A stretch of DNA of 64,000 nucleotides from Prevotella sp. DNF00663. GTDB lineage: Bacteria; Bacteroidota; Bacteroidia; Bacteroidales; Bacteroidaceae. The position numbers and the translations under genes are program-made. Within the stretch, counting starts at the first letter, position 1; each line of letters opens with the position of its first letter. The notes under the pieces are model-generated. The model was not told where the DNA came from. It searched no databases and saw nothing but the letters and a program-made list of their open reading frames with translations. Shown here piece after piece: positions 32,928 to 41,946 of the stretch. The stretch lies in NCBI RefSeq assembly GCF_001553265.1, contig NZ_KQ960593.1, forward strand, positions 112,753-176,752, written 5' to 3'.

Positions 32928-33758
32928 ATGAAGAGAATAGCAATACAAGGAGAGCGTGGTTCGTTTCATGACATTGCCGCACATCAATACTTTGAAGGCG
33001 AACAGATACAATTAATATGTTGTGGAACGTTTGAAGAAGTGTTTGAAAACATTCGTCGTGACCCTACTGTTATTGGTATGTTGGCTATCGAAAATACCAT
33101 TGCCGGCAGTTTGCTACATAATTATGAACTTCTTCGTAACTCAGGTGTGACGGTTGTTGGTGAGCATAAGCTGCACATAGAACATGCTATATGTTGTTTG
33201 CCTGACGACGATTGGAGCAGCATAACAGAGGTTCATTCCCACCCGGTTGCCCTTGCTCAGTGTCGACAATTCCTTGCTAATCATCCTGAAATGAAAGCTG
33301 TTGAGGCGGAAGATACCGCAGGCTCGGCCGAATATATAGCCAAGCATCAAGTCCATGGATGGGCTGCTATCTGTTCAACGTATGCTGCCAAGCTGTACGG
33401 AATGCGTATCTTACAAGAAGATATTCACGATAATAAGCACAACTATACGCGCTTTTTGGTTGTGAGTACGCCACAGAAGGCTGATTTCCTACGCTCTTTG
33501 GAGAAGTCGAACAAGTCGAACTTGGTATTCTCTCTGCCTCATGAAGAAGGTAGTCTGAGTAAGATACTGACGATATTGAGTTTCTATAACATCAATCTTA
33601 CGAAGATACAGTCGTTGCCAATTATCGGTCATGAGTGGGAATATTTGTTCTATATAGACCTCACATTCAACAATTTGACACGATACCGACAGTCGATAGA
33701 TGCCATAACTCCCTTGGTAAAAGAACTCACCGTGCTGGGAGAATATTGTGAAAGTTAG
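32928..33758 (+). CDS. pheA: Prephenate dehydratase
   Basis: The 276-residue enzyme converts prephenate to phenylpyruvate. The catalytic domain (about 1-180) shows the Thr-Arg-Phe motif in NYTRFLVV, and an ACT domain follows (about 195-275). In the ACT domain the usual Phe-binding GALV and ESRP motifs read EGSL and QSLP, so feedback inhibition by phenylalanine may be weak or altered. It is monofunctional; the chorismate mutase is fused to DAHP synthase two genes downstream. It is the first structural gene after the attenuator. Confidence 0.95.
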   Translation: MKRIAIQGERGSFHDIAAHQYFEGEQIQLICCGTFEEVFENIRRDPTVIGMLAIENTIAGSLLHNYELLRNSGVTVVGEHKLHIEHAICCLPDDDWSSITEVHSHPVALAQCRQFLANHPEMKAVEAEDTAGSAEYIAKHQVHGWAAICSTYAAKLYGMRILQEDIHDNKHNYTRFLVVSTPQKADFLRSLEKSNKSNLVFSLPHEEGSLSKILTILSFYNINLTKIQSLPIIGHEWEYLFYIDLTFNNLTRYRQSIDAITPLVKELTVLGEYCES

Positions 33759-33816
33759 GAGTTAAGAGTGAGTAGTGAGAAGTTTTATGTGATAAAAGAA
33801 TAAAAATATAGAGACA

Positions 33817-34998
33817 ATGATACAACCGGCAGATAGATTAAACGAAGTACAAGAATACTATTTCAGTCGTAAACTGAAAGAAGTTGCAAAGATGAATGTC
33901 AATGGTGAGGATGTTATCAGTTTGGCAATCGGTTCTCCCGACATGCCACCATCGAAGCAAACGGTGGATAAACTGATAGAGGTAGCACAACAACCATCGG
34001 CACATGGTTATCAACCTACGGTGGGAATACCGGAGCTACGCAACGCTATGGCTGCCTTTTATCGCAAATGGTATCATGTAGAATTAGACCCGGCAACCGA
34101 GATTCAGCCTTTGATAGGTAGTAAAGAAGGGATACTTCATACCACGTTGGCGTTTGTCAATCCGGGTGATTCGGTGCTCGTTCCCGATCCGGGATACCCC
34201 ACTTATACCTCATTGAGCAAACTGTTGGGTGCCAACGTCAGCAATTATAATCTGCGAGAAGATAATGGTTGGCAGCCCGACTTTAATGAGTTGGAGCAGA
34301 TGAACCTTGAAAGTGTTAAGTTGATGTGGGTGAATTATCCGCACATGCCGACAGGTGGAAATGCTCGTCGGGAAACTTTTGAGCGTTTGGTCGCTTTTGC
34401 TAAGAAGCATAATATCGTCATTGTGAACGACAATCCTTATTCTTTTATATTGAATGAGGGTGAGAAGTTGTCCATACTTCAGGTTCCCGGAGCAAAGGAT
34501 TGTTGCATAGAATTCAACTCTATGAGTAAAAGTTTCAACATGCCGGGGTGGCGTGTAGGGCTCTGTGCAAGCAATTCTACGTTCATCAATTGGATACTTA
34601 AGGTGAAAAGCAATATCGATAGCGGCACCTTTCGAGGCATTCAAATGGCGGCAGCCGAGGCTTATCAGACTAACGATGAGGCTTGGCATCAAGAATATAA
34701 TATAGATGTTTACCGTCGCCGTCGCCATATTGCCGAGCAAATCATGACCACGTTAGGTTGTGAGTTCGATTCTCAACAGGTGGGAATGTTTCTTTGGGGC
34801 AAGATACCTGAGACGTATCAGGATGTCGAAGAACTCACTGAAAGAGTACTACATGAGGCAAAGGTGTTTATCACTCCGGGCTTTATCTTTGGCAACAACG
34901 GTAAACGTTATATTCGAATCAGCCTTTGTGCGAAGGACGAAAAGATACAGGAAGCATTGGAAAGAATCCAAAGAATATCATTATCAACAACGAATTAA
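33817..34998 (+). CDS. PLP-dependent aminotransferase (class I/II), probable aromatic or aspartate/prephenate type
   Basis: The 393-residue enzyme has fold-type I aminotransferase features: VNYPHMPTGG, VNDNPYSF, the PLP lysine Lys238 in SMSKSFNMPGWR, and a C-terminal Arg in KRYIRISL. It resembles the aspartate/LL-diaminopimelate aminotransferase-like group. Its place between pheA and DAHP synthase suggests it transaminates phenylpyruvate and hydroxyphenylpyruvate, or prephenate, in the last step of Phe and Tyr synthesis. The substrate is from context. A degenerate GAGTTAAGAGTGAG-type repeat lies in the 58-bp gap upstream. Confidence 0.9.
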   Translation: MIQPADRLNEVQEYYFSRKLKEVAKMNVNGEDVISLAIGSPDMPPSKQTVDKLIEVAQQPSAHGYQPTVGIPELRNAMAAFYRKWYHVELDPATEIQPLIGSKEGILHTTLAFVNPGDSVLVPDPGYPTYTSLSKLLGANVSNYNLREDNGWQPDFNELEQMNLESVKLMWVNYPHMPTGGNARRETFERLVAFAKKHNIVIVNDNPYSFILNEGEKLSILQVPGAKDCCIEFNSMSKSFNMPGWRVGLCASNSTFINWILKVKSNIDSGTFRGIQMAAAEAYQTNDEAWHQEYNIDVYRRRRHIAEQIMTTLGCEFDSQQVGMFLWGKIPETYQDVEELTERVLHEAKVFITPGFIFGNNGKRYIRISLCAKDEKIQEALERIQRISLSTTN

Positions 34999-35011
34999 AA
35001 TACAATAAAAT

Positions 35012-36079
35012 ATGGAATTAGAATTAGAACCCCTTACATTGCCTAGTGATCAAGAACGTCCGATAGTGATGGCTGGTCCTTGTTCGGCCGAGACAGAGGA
35101 ACAAGTGATGACCACTGCCAAGCAGTTGGCTGCCAAAGGTTGCCACATGTTCCGTGCCGGAGTATGGAAACCTCGTACCAAACCGGGTGGTTTCGAAGGA
35201 TGTGGAGAGCAAGCTTTGCCTTGGTTGAAGGCTGCTAAGGAAGAAACCGGTATGTTGATAGCAACCGAAGTTGCTACACCTGAACATGTAGAATTGTGTT
35301 TGAAGTATGGTGTAGACATTTTGTGGGTAGGCGCACGAACCAGTGCCAATCCTTTCGCTGTGCAAGCTTTGGCCGACAGTTTGAAAGGTATTGATATCCC
35401 GGTGTTTGTTAAGAATCCCGTAAACCCCGACTTAGAACTATGGATAGGGGCTTTACAGCGTATCAATCAAGCTGGTATTAAACGGTTGGGAGCTATCCAT
35501 CGTGGTTTTTCCAGCTATGATAAGAAGATTTATCGCAATCTTCCGATGTGGCAAATCCCCATCGAACTCCATCGTCGCATACCTGCATTGCCAATCGTTT
35601 GCGACCCCAGTCACATCGGAGGACGCCGCGATTTGATTGCTCCTTTGTGCCAACAAGCTATGGATTTGGGCTTCGACGGCTTGATAGTAGAAAGCCATTG
35701 CACGCCGGATACGGCTTGGAGCGATGCATTGCAACAGGTTACGCCCGATGTACTCGACTATATTCTGAACTTGTTGGTTATCCGTGACGAGCATACTACG
35801 ACCGAAGGAATACGCCAACTACGTAGTCAGATAGACGATTTGGACAACCAATTGATGGAACTTTTGGCCAAACGACTTCGTGTTTGTCGCGAGATAGGAC
35901 AGTATAAGAAGGAACACAACATGACAGTATTGCAGTCTAATCGTTACAACGAAATCTTAGAGAAGCGTGGAGCACAGGGTGTTTTGTGTGGATTGAGCGC
36001 TGAAAGTGTGGCTCATATCTTTGAAGAGATACATGAAGAGAGTGTTCGTCAGCAACTTGAAATAGTCAATCAGAAATGA
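35012..36079 (+). CDS. Bifunctional DAHP synthase-chorismate mutase
   Basis: The 355-residue fusion joins a type I-beta DAHP synthase (about 1-255; VMAGPCSAE, FRAGVWKPRT, DILWVGART, DPSHIGGRR, ESHC) to a C-terminal AroQ-type chorismate mutase (about 268-355; IRQLRSQIDDLDNQLMELLA, RLRVCREIGQYKK). It catalyses the entry step of the shikimate pathway and the chorismate-to-prephenate step. Such C-terminal fusions are known from Bacteroidetes, where the mutase domain can transmit prephenate feedback. It overlaps tyrA by 4 bp. Confidence 0.95.
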   Translation: MELELEPLTLPSDQERPIVMAGPCSAETEEQVMTTAKQLAAKGCHMFRAGVWKPRTKPGGFEGCGEQALPWLKAAKEETGMLIATEVATPEHVELCLKYGVDILWVGARTSANPFAVQALADSLKGIDIPVFVKNPVNPDLELWIGALQRINQAGIKRLGAIHRGFSSYDKKIYRNLPMWQIPIELHRRIPALPIVCDPSHIGGRRDLIAPLCQQAMDLGFDGLIVESHCTPDTAWSDALQQVTPDVLDYILNLLVIRDEHTTTEGIRQLRSQIDDLDNQLMELLAKRLRVCREIGQYKKEHNMTVLQSNRYNEILEKRGAQGVLCGLSAESVAHIFEEIHEESVRQQLEIVNQK

Positions 36080-36861
36080 GAATATTAGTCATGGGTGCAG
36101 GTAAGATGGGGAGTTTCTTCATCGACCTGCTTAGTTTTGAGCACGAGGTTGCTGTATATGAGCGCGATGCGCAACGTATGCGCTTCACTTATAACTGTCA
36201 ACGGTTCACTCAACTGGATGAGGTGAAGGCGTTTAATCCCGAACTTGTCATCAATGCGGTGACCGTAAAGTATACCATCAGTGCTTTTAAAGAGATATTA
36301 CCTTACCTGAATGATGACTGTATCATTAGTGATATAGCTAGTGTTAAGACCGGACTGAAAGAGTTTTATGAGCAGTGTGGGCGCCCGTATGTGAGCACTC
36401 ACCCGATGTTCGGACCTACTTTCGCCAACCTTAATCAACTGAGTGAGGAGAACGCCATCATCATTAGCGAGGGCGATTACATGGGACGTATCTTCTTTAA
36501 GGATATGTATCAGCGACTGGGACTCAATATCTACGAGTACACTTTCCAAGAACATGACGAGACGGTAGCCTATTCTTTGAGTATTCCTTTTGTGAGTACG
36601 TTTGTCTTTGCGGCTGTGATGAAGCATCAAGATGCACCGGGTACTACCTTTAAACGCCACATGCGCATAGCTCGTGGAGTGCTCTCTGAGGACGATTATC
36701 TATTACAAGAGATTCTTTTCAACCCTTATACACACGACCAAGTGTCGCAAATTCGCACGGAATTAAAGGAATTATTGGAGATAATAGATAAGAAAGATGC
36801 GAGTGGAATGAAGTCCTATCTCACCAAGATTCGTAAAAATCTGAAGCAAGATTTAGCATAA
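36076..36861 (+). CDS. tyrA: Prephenate dehydrogenase
   Basis: The 261-residue enzyme oxidises prephenate to 4-hydroxyphenylpyruvate. It has an N-terminal NAD-binding fold (ILVMGAGKMGSFFIDLL), then SDIASVKTGL and STHPMFGPTF, characteristic of TyrA. The ATGA overlap with the previous gene shows translational coupling. There is no fused mutase or ACT domain. Confidence 0.93.
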   Translation: MRILVMGAGKMGSFFIDLLSFEHEVAVYERDAQRMRFTYNCQRFTQLDEVKAFNPELVINAVTVKYTISAFKEILPYLNDDCIISDIASVKTGLKEFYEQCGRPYVSTHPMFGPTFANLNQLSEENAIIISEGDYMGRIFFKDMYQRLGLNIYEYTFQEHDETVAYSLSIPFVSTFVFAAVMKHQDAPGTTFKRHMRIARGVLSEDDYLLQEILFNPYTHDQVSQIRTELKELLEIIDKKDASGMKSYLTKIRKNLKQDLA

Positions 36862-36863
36862 AG

Positions 36864-37817
36864 ATGGCGTTGTTGACCCTCTTACTGAGCATTTTCACAT
36901 TTGTAGAGCTGAATACGGAGAATCTTTTCGATACGCAACACGATTCTCTCAAGAACGATACGGAGTTTTTGCCGGATAGTTATCATTATTGGAACAATGC
37001 TCGATACTGGCGTAAACTTAATCACATTGGGCAGGAAATCATTGCTTGTGGAGGCGATTCGGCAGGTTGGACGTTGCCCGATATGGTGGCATTGTGCGAA
37101 GTAGAGAACGATACGGTGATGCGCGACCTCACCAAACGGTCACTTTTGCGCAAAGCACGCTACGAATATATTATGACCAATTCGCCCGATGAGCGAGGTA
37201 TTGATGTGGCTTTGATGTATTCACCTTTTGCGTTTCGTCCCATCAATCACCATTCTATCCGCATCCAACCAATAAAGAATATGCGTCCGACACGCGACAT
37301 TCTTTATGTTTCGGGGCTATTGATAGACGATGATACGCTCCATGTGTTCGTAGTACATGCGCCTAGTCGGTCGGGTGGTGAGGTGCATTCTCGTCCGTTT
37401 CGCATGGCTGTAGCTGAGCGATTGATGGCTTCTGTAGATTCCATTCGTGTTCTGTCTCCTCGTGTACGTATCATTGTGGCAGGCGACTTCAATGACTATG
37501 TGGGTGATAAAAGTCTGATGTATATCGGTGAACGAGGGTTACAAGACGTGTCAGAGAATGTTATCGGCATGCACGGAGCAAAAGGAACATACCGTTATAA
37601 AGGCAAGTGGGGGAGTCTAGACCATATATTTTGTAGCCTCTCGATGCAGTTGTTGTTGGATAGTTGCTACATCTTTGATGCCCCGTTTTTATTGACCGAT
37701 GATGAGAAGTATGGCGGACTGCAACCTCGACGTAATTTCAATGGGGGCCAATATAACAATGGTTTCAGCGACCATCTGCCTTTGATAGCTCGCTTTAGAG
37801 TCGGAGTTGAAGAATAA
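36864..37817 (+). CDS. Endonuclease/exonuclease/phosphatase-family protein
   Basis: The 317-residue protein has the EEP (DNase I-like) fold: NTENLFDT near the N-terminus, ALCEVEND (metal Glu), DVALMYSP, FVVHAPSR, VAGDFNDY (Asp-Phe-Asn) and FSDHLPL (His of the catalytic pair). A short hydrophobic N-terminus (ALLTLLLSIFTFVEL) could be a signal sequence. It starts 2 bp after tyrA, so it belongs to the same transcript, although no link to aromatic amino acids is known. Confidence 0.85.
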   Translation: MALLTLLLSIFTFVELNTENLFDTQHDSLKNDTEFLPDSYHYWNNARYWRKLNHIGQEIIACGGDSAGWTLPDMVALCEVENDTVMRDLTKRSLLRKARYEYIMTNSPDERGIDVALMYSPFAFRPINHHSIRIQPIKNMRPTRDILYVSGLLIDDDTLHVFVVHAPSRSGGEVHSRPFRMAVAERLMASVDSIRVLSPRVRIIVAGDFNDYVGDKSLMYIGERGLQDVSENVIGMHGAKGTYRYKGKWGSLDHIFCSLSMQLLLDSCYIFDAPFLLTDDEKYGGLQPRRNFNGGQYNNGFSDHLPLIARFRVGVEE

Positions 37818-37855
37818 AGTAAATATAATAGCTGTAACGTATTGGTAATATGGAT

Positions 37856-37945
37856 TTAATGCAAAGTCTCTACAGTGTTACTGCAGGGCTTTTTCAGTTT
37901 TACTGCAGAGGCTTTACAGCAATGTTGCCTCGCCTTTGCAGTCAG
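37856..37945 (+). repeat. Dispersed 22-nt-period element, copy R5
   Basis: Units start at 37866, 37888 and 37910 with a partial fourth at 37932 (GCCTTTGCAG). Cores read TACAGTGTTACTG, TTCAGTTTTACTG and TACAGCAATGTTG. It lies between two genes in the same direction. The remainder of the 387-bp gap is AT-rich leader of ffh. Confidence 0.8.
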
Positions 37946-38108
37946 TTGAGAGTAATTCTTTTATCTCATCAGATGAATATGATGAACTTATAAAATAATT
38001 CTTATTTAAATACGCTCAAAATAGGGGTGTATGCGCAGAATGTCGCTTTTAGTGTTTTAAAATAATTTAAAACATTGTTTTTTATTCTTTTTTTGCCTAT
38101 TAATAAGG

Positions 38109-38116
38109 TAATTTTG
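38109..38116 (+). promoter_or_regulatory. -7 element of ffh
   Basis: TAATTTTG, matching TAnnTTTG, about 89 bp before the ffh start; no well-spaced TTTG is evident upstream. Confidence 0.45.
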
Positions 38117-38204
38117 CAGTGAATTTTATAAAGAATCCTTGTTATCACTCTGCAAATAAGACAGATTGAGAGTTATAACATGTAGTTGCAGTCTATAAGA
38201 AATT

Positions 38205-39554
38205 ATGTTTGAAAATCTAAGCGACAGACTTGAGCGCTCGTTTAAAATACTAAAAGGTGAAGGCAAAATCACAGAGATAAATGTGGCCGAAACCTTGAAG
38301 GATGTGCGTCGTGCATTGCTTGATGCTGACGTAAACTATAAGGTAGCTAAGACATTCACCGACACGGTAAAGACCAAGGCGATGGGTATGAATGTACTCA
38401 CAGCTGTGAAGCCAAGCCAGTTGATGGTGAAGATAGTGCACGATGAATTGGCTGATTTGATGGGAGGTGAGGCCTCTGAATTGAATTTGTCCGGTCATCC
38501 GGCTATCATATTGATGAGCGGTTTGCAAGGTTCCGGTAAGACAACGTTCAGTGGTAAGTTGGCCAACTTGTTGAAAAACAAGCAGCATAAGAAACCTTTG
38601 CTCGTGGCTTGTGACGTATATCGTCCGGCAGCTATCGAACAGTTGAAGGTCGTTGGAGAGCAGGTGGGCGTACCTGTATATACAGAATCGGAGAACAAAA
38701 ATGTCGTTGAGATTGCCAACAATGCCATCAAGGAGGCAAAAGCTAAGAGCTATGATGTTGTCATTGTGGATACTGCGGGTCGCTTGGCGGTCGATGAGGA
38801 GATGATGAACGAAATCTCTAATTTGAAACAAGCGTTGAATCCGGATGAGACTTTGTTTGTAGTTGACTCCATGACTGGTCAGGATGCTGTGAATACGGCA
38901 AAAGAATTCAACGACCGTTTGGACTTCAATGGCGTCGTATTGACGAAGCTCGATGGTGATACTCGTGGTGGTGCGGCTCTCTCTATCCGCACGGTTGTGA
39001 CGAAACCTATCAAGTTTGTCGGTACAGGAGAGAAGATGGAAGCTATTGATGTGTTCCATCCTTCGCGTATGGCCGATCGTATCTTGGGCATGGGTGACAT
39101 CGTTTCGCTTGTTGAACGTGCTCAGGAACAGTTCGATGAAGAGGAAGCTCGCAGGCTCCAGAAGAAGATTCAAAAGAACAAATTCGACTTCAATGATTTC
39201 CTCGGACAGATAGAGCAAATCAAGAAGATGGGTAATCTAAAGGATTTGGCAGGCATGATTCCGGGTGTAGGCAAGGCTATCAAGGATGTAGATATAGACG
39301 ATAATGCTTTCAAAGGTATTGAAGCTATCATCAAGAGTATGACTCCTAAGGAGCGTACCAACCCCGAAATACTGAACCAAAGTCGTCGTCAACGTATTGC
39401 AAAAGGCTCCGGTACTGATATACAAGAAGTAAACCGACTGATTAAACAGTTCGACCAGACTCGCAAGATGATGAAGATGGTGACAGGAAATGGTATGGCA
39501 GGCATGATGAGCAGAATGAAAGGAATGAATATTCCGGGTATGCCTAAGATGTAA
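38205..39554 (+). CDS. ffh: Signal recognition particle protein Ffh
   Basis: The 449-residue SRP54 homologue targets nascent membrane proteins to FtsY and SecYEG. The N-domain (about 1-90) is followed by the G-domain with GLQGSGKTTFSGKLA, DTAGRLAVDEE, TKLDGDTRGGAALS, and the Met-rich M-domain (about 300-449) ending in a GMAGMMSRMKGMNIPGMPKM-type tail that binds SRP RNA and signal sequences. Length is typical. It is followed after 52 bp by folD. Confidence 0.97.
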   Translation: MFENLSDRLERSFKILKGEGKITEINVAETLKDVRRALLDADVNYKVAKTFTDTVKTKAMGMNVLTAVKPSQLMVKIVHDELADLMGGEASELNLSGHPAIILMSGLQGSGKTTFSGKLANLLKNKQHKKPLLVACDVYRPAAIEQLKVVGEQVGVPVYTESENKNVVEIANNAIKEAKAKSYDVVIVDTAGRLAVDEEMMNEISNLKQALNPDETLFVVDSMTGQDAVNTAKEFNDRLDFNGVVLTKLDGDTRGGAALSIRTVVTKPIKFVGTGEKMEAIDVFHPSRMADRILGMGDIVSLVERAQEQFDEEEARRLQKKIQKNKFDFNDFLGQIEQIKKMGNLKDLAGMIPGVGKAIKDVDIDDNAFKGIEAIIKSMTPKERTNPEILNQSRRQRIAKGSGTDIQEVNRLIKQFDQTRKMMKMVTGNGMAGMMSRMKGMNIPGMPKM

Positions 39555-39606
39555 GACGGAAGTTAAGAGATTATAGTAAAAAGCTAATAGAACAATAATT
39601 GACGAT

Positions 39607-40485
39607 ATGCAGCTGATTGACGGAAAGGCTACGGCTACGGCTATAAAGGCTGAAATAGCAGAAGAAGTAAAGAGAATTGTTGCCGAAGGTGGCAAACAAC
39701 CTCACTTAGCTGCTGTTTTGGTAGGGCATGATGGTGGTTCTGAGACTTATGTAAAGAACAAAGTTATCGCCTGTGAGCAGTGTGGTTTCAAGTCAACCCT
39801 GATTCGTTTTGAAGATACAGTGACAGAGGATGAACTACTGGCAACAGTAGATAAGCTGAATAAAGATGCCGATGTAGACGGCTTTATCGTTCAGTTGCCT
39901 CTGCCGAAACATATTGATGAGCAGAAGATAATCATGGCTATAGACTATCGCAAAGACGTGGATGGATTCCATCCTGTTAATGTGGGGCGTATGGCTATTG
40001 GTCTTCCATGTTTCATCAGTGCCACTCCGCTTGGCATCATCACGCTATTGAAGCACTATAACATAGAGACTAGCGGTAAGAAGTGTGTGGTGTTGGGACG
40101 CAGTAATATCGTGGGTAAACCCATGGCACAGTTGATGATGCAGAAACAATATGGTGATGCAACAGTGACAGTCTGCCACAGTCACTCGGCTAACTTGAAA
40201 GAGGAATGTCGAGAAGCAGATATTATCATTGCTGCAATTGGTCGTCCTAACTTTGTGACGGCCGACATGGTAAAAGACGGTGCAGTTATCGTTGATGTGG
40301 GAACAACCCGCGTTCCTGATGCTACTCGCAAGAGTGGATTCCGCCTGAATGGGGATGTGAAGTTCGACGAAGTATCCCCCAAGTGTTCATTCATTACTCC
40401 CGTACCGGGTGGCGTTGGTCCTATGACCATTTGTTCATTGATGAAGAACACCTTGGCAGCAGGCAAAAAAGAATTCTACCGTTAA
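39607..40485 (+). CDS. folD: Methylenetetrahydrofolate dehydrogenase/cyclohydrolase
   Basis: The 292-residue bifunctional enzyme interconverts methylene-, methenyl- and formyl-tetrahydrofolate. Motifs are [11 protein letters not shown] (catalytic Lys), [20 protein letters not shown] and the NADP-binding [13 protein letters not shown] with [11 protein letters not shown] near the end. It follows ffh in the same direction and ends at a strong hairpin. Confidence 0.97.
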   Translation: MQLIDGKATATAIKAEIAEEVKRIVAEGGKQPHLAAVLVGHDGGSETYVKNKVIACEQCGFKSTLIRFEDTVTEDELLATVDKLNKDADVDGFIVQLPLPKHIDEQKIIMAIDYRKDVDGFHPVNVGRMAIGLPCFISATPLGIITLLKHYNIETSGKKCVVLGRSNIVGKPMAQLMMQKQYGDATVTVCHSHSANLKEECREADIIIAAIGRPNFVTADMVKDGAVIVDVGTTRVPDATRKSGFRLNGDVKFDEVSPKCSFITPVPGGVGPMTICSLMKNTLAAGKKEFYR

Positions 40486-40517
40486 GCCATTACAAACAAA
40501 GAAAACTTGATTTTTTT

Positions 40518-40590
40518 TATAACTCTCTAATTTTTGGGGGACCATTTCTCAGTGATGAGAGATGGTCCTATTTTCTTTTAGAGAGTTATA
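40518..40590. terminator. Nested double hairpin between convergent folD and cobC
   Basis: An outer 13-bp stem (40518-40530 with 40578-40590) encloses an inner 12-bp stem (40539-40550 with 40557-40568; one G-T pair) and T-rich spacers. Both strands carry T-runs after the inner stem, so it should terminate both convergent transcripts. Confidence 0.85.
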
Positions 40591-40612
40591 GCGTTGTAGA
40601 TAGATGATGGTA

Positions 40613-41149
40613 TTATATTTCTATGCGCTCAATACCTCCATAATCCGTCAGGTTTTCAAAAGCATTTTCTTTTTCAAAGAGGCCGCCATAGATGCCGGCA
40701 CAGATGAGTACACCACCATGCGCAAAGATAGCTACGCGCTCATAGGGCTTCTTTCGCAACTCATCTAAGAATGCTGCGACGCGTGCATACATCATTGGGA
40801 AACTCTCACCACCCGTTGCTGCCAAGTTCATATAGTCTTGATACCATGCTTCTATATGTGGATCGACCTTGGCAATATCATCATATAACCTCATTTCCCA
40901 GTCTCCCATGTTCATCTCTTTAAGTCTTTCGTCTACTATAGGAGAGGTGTAACCGCAGTATGCTGCCAACTTTCTAGCACGTGTTAATGGTGACGAATAC
41001 ACGGCGTCAAAAGGTGCGTCGGCTTGCAGGTTGCCCTTTGTAATAGTAGCTTCTTGCTCGAAAGTGTCGGCTAGAGGTACGTCGCTCCAACCATAGCAAG
41101 TGCCTTTGGGCACTCCGACACGCGTATGTCTGATGAGTGTTATTTTCAT
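40613..41149 (-). CDS. cobC: Alpha-ribazole phosphatase-like histidine phosphatase
   Basis: The 178-residue protein has the phosphoglycerate-mutase-type RHTR motif (ITLIRHTRVG), a second His in FAHGGVL and the Glu in LKEMNMGDWE. With cobS, cobT and cobU next to it, it is the phosphatase that makes alpha-ribazole (or dephosphorylates cobalamin phosphate) in nucleotide-loop assembly. ATG 41149 was chosen because the longer frame runs through cobS; the two genes overlap by 4 bp. Confidence 0.9.
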   Translation of the reverse strand: MKITLIRHTRVGVPKGTCYGWSDVPLADTFEQEATITKGNLQADAPFDAVYSSPLTRARKLAAYCGYTSPIVDERLKEMNMGDWEMRLYDDIAKVDPHIEAWYQDYMNLAATGGESFPMMYARVAAFLDELRKKPYERVAIFAHGGVLICAGIYGGLFEKENAFENLTDYGGIERIEI

Positions 41150-41943
41150 ATTGTATGTAGAATGATGTTGAGTGTTAGGTAAAAACTGAGTTCGATGAGC
41201 AGGAAGATAGCGCCACAGCAGTCGCCGGTATACCCCTTGATGCGGCTCCACAAGAGTCGATAGAGTGCATACATCACCAAGCATGGGACGAAAACGAGTA
41301 AGTCCCACTTCATAAAGTTGAGGTAATAGAGCAGTAAAGCGAGTGGCAGAATGCCTTGAATGAACAGACTAATGCCGGCCGGAATGCTGAATTTGCGGTA
41401 GACTACACCGTTCTTGGCCGTTTCAGAACTACGCGCGTAGGCTAGTATCTGTACTATTTGGGCTGCCAACATCTTGGCGTATGTATCACCGGCAAAGATG
41501 GCCAAGGCACCTATTACGGGTGGAAGACTATGCAAACAGGCTGTTAATAGCAAGGCATAAAAGACGAGACCGAGTACTCCATAAGACCCTATACGGCTGT
41601 CTTTCATAATTTCCAAAATGCGCTCGCGGTCTCTTCCGCCACCTCCAAATCCATCCATGAAGTCGGCTAATCCGTCTTCGTGCAATGCTCCCGTTATCAG
41701 TAAGCGAACGATAACGGCCACGATAACGGCCGCCATATAGGGCATGATGAATGAACAACCATAGAGCGTGAGAGCCATGATGCCTCCCGTGAGCCACCCA
41801 GTCAGCGGCCAATGCTCCACAACTGTTTCGTATGCAGTCTTTGGCGGTTGGTAGATTCGCCAGAAAGGAAGCCGCGTAAAGAAGATGAGAGCAGCCCAAA
41901 CTTTGTCGTACCATTTGAGGTTGTGGTCAATGGAAACTTTCAT
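41146..41943 (-). CDS. cobS: Adenosylcobinamide-GDP ribazoletransferase
   Basis: The 265-residue integral membrane enzyme joins adenosylcobinamide-GDP and alpha-ribazole to make adenosylcobalamin. LHEDGLADFMDGFGGGGRDR followed by RILEIMKDSRIGSYG is the family signature, and six or so hydrophobic segments follow. It sits between cobT (3-bp gap) and cobC (4-bp overlap). Confidence 0.95.
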   Translation of the reverse strand: MKVSIDHNLKWYDKVWAALIFFTRLPFWRIYQPPKTAYETVVEHWPLTGWLTGGIMALTLYGCSFIMPYMAAVIVAVIVRLLITGALHEDGLADFMDGFGGGGRDRERILEIMKDSRIGSYGVLGLVFYALLLTACLHSLPPVIGALAIFAGDTYAKMLAAQIVQILAYARSSETAKNGVVYRKFSIPAGISLFIQGILPLALLLYYLNFMKWDLLVFVPCLVMYALYRLLWSRIKGYTGDCCGAIFLLIELSFYLTLNIILHTI

Positions 41944-41946
41944 TTG

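Noticed and set aside
38250..39218. 322-codon open frame on the minus strand inside ffh
   Set aside because: It lies wholly antisense to a strongly conserved gene, has no recognisable domain and is explained by codon bias of ffh.
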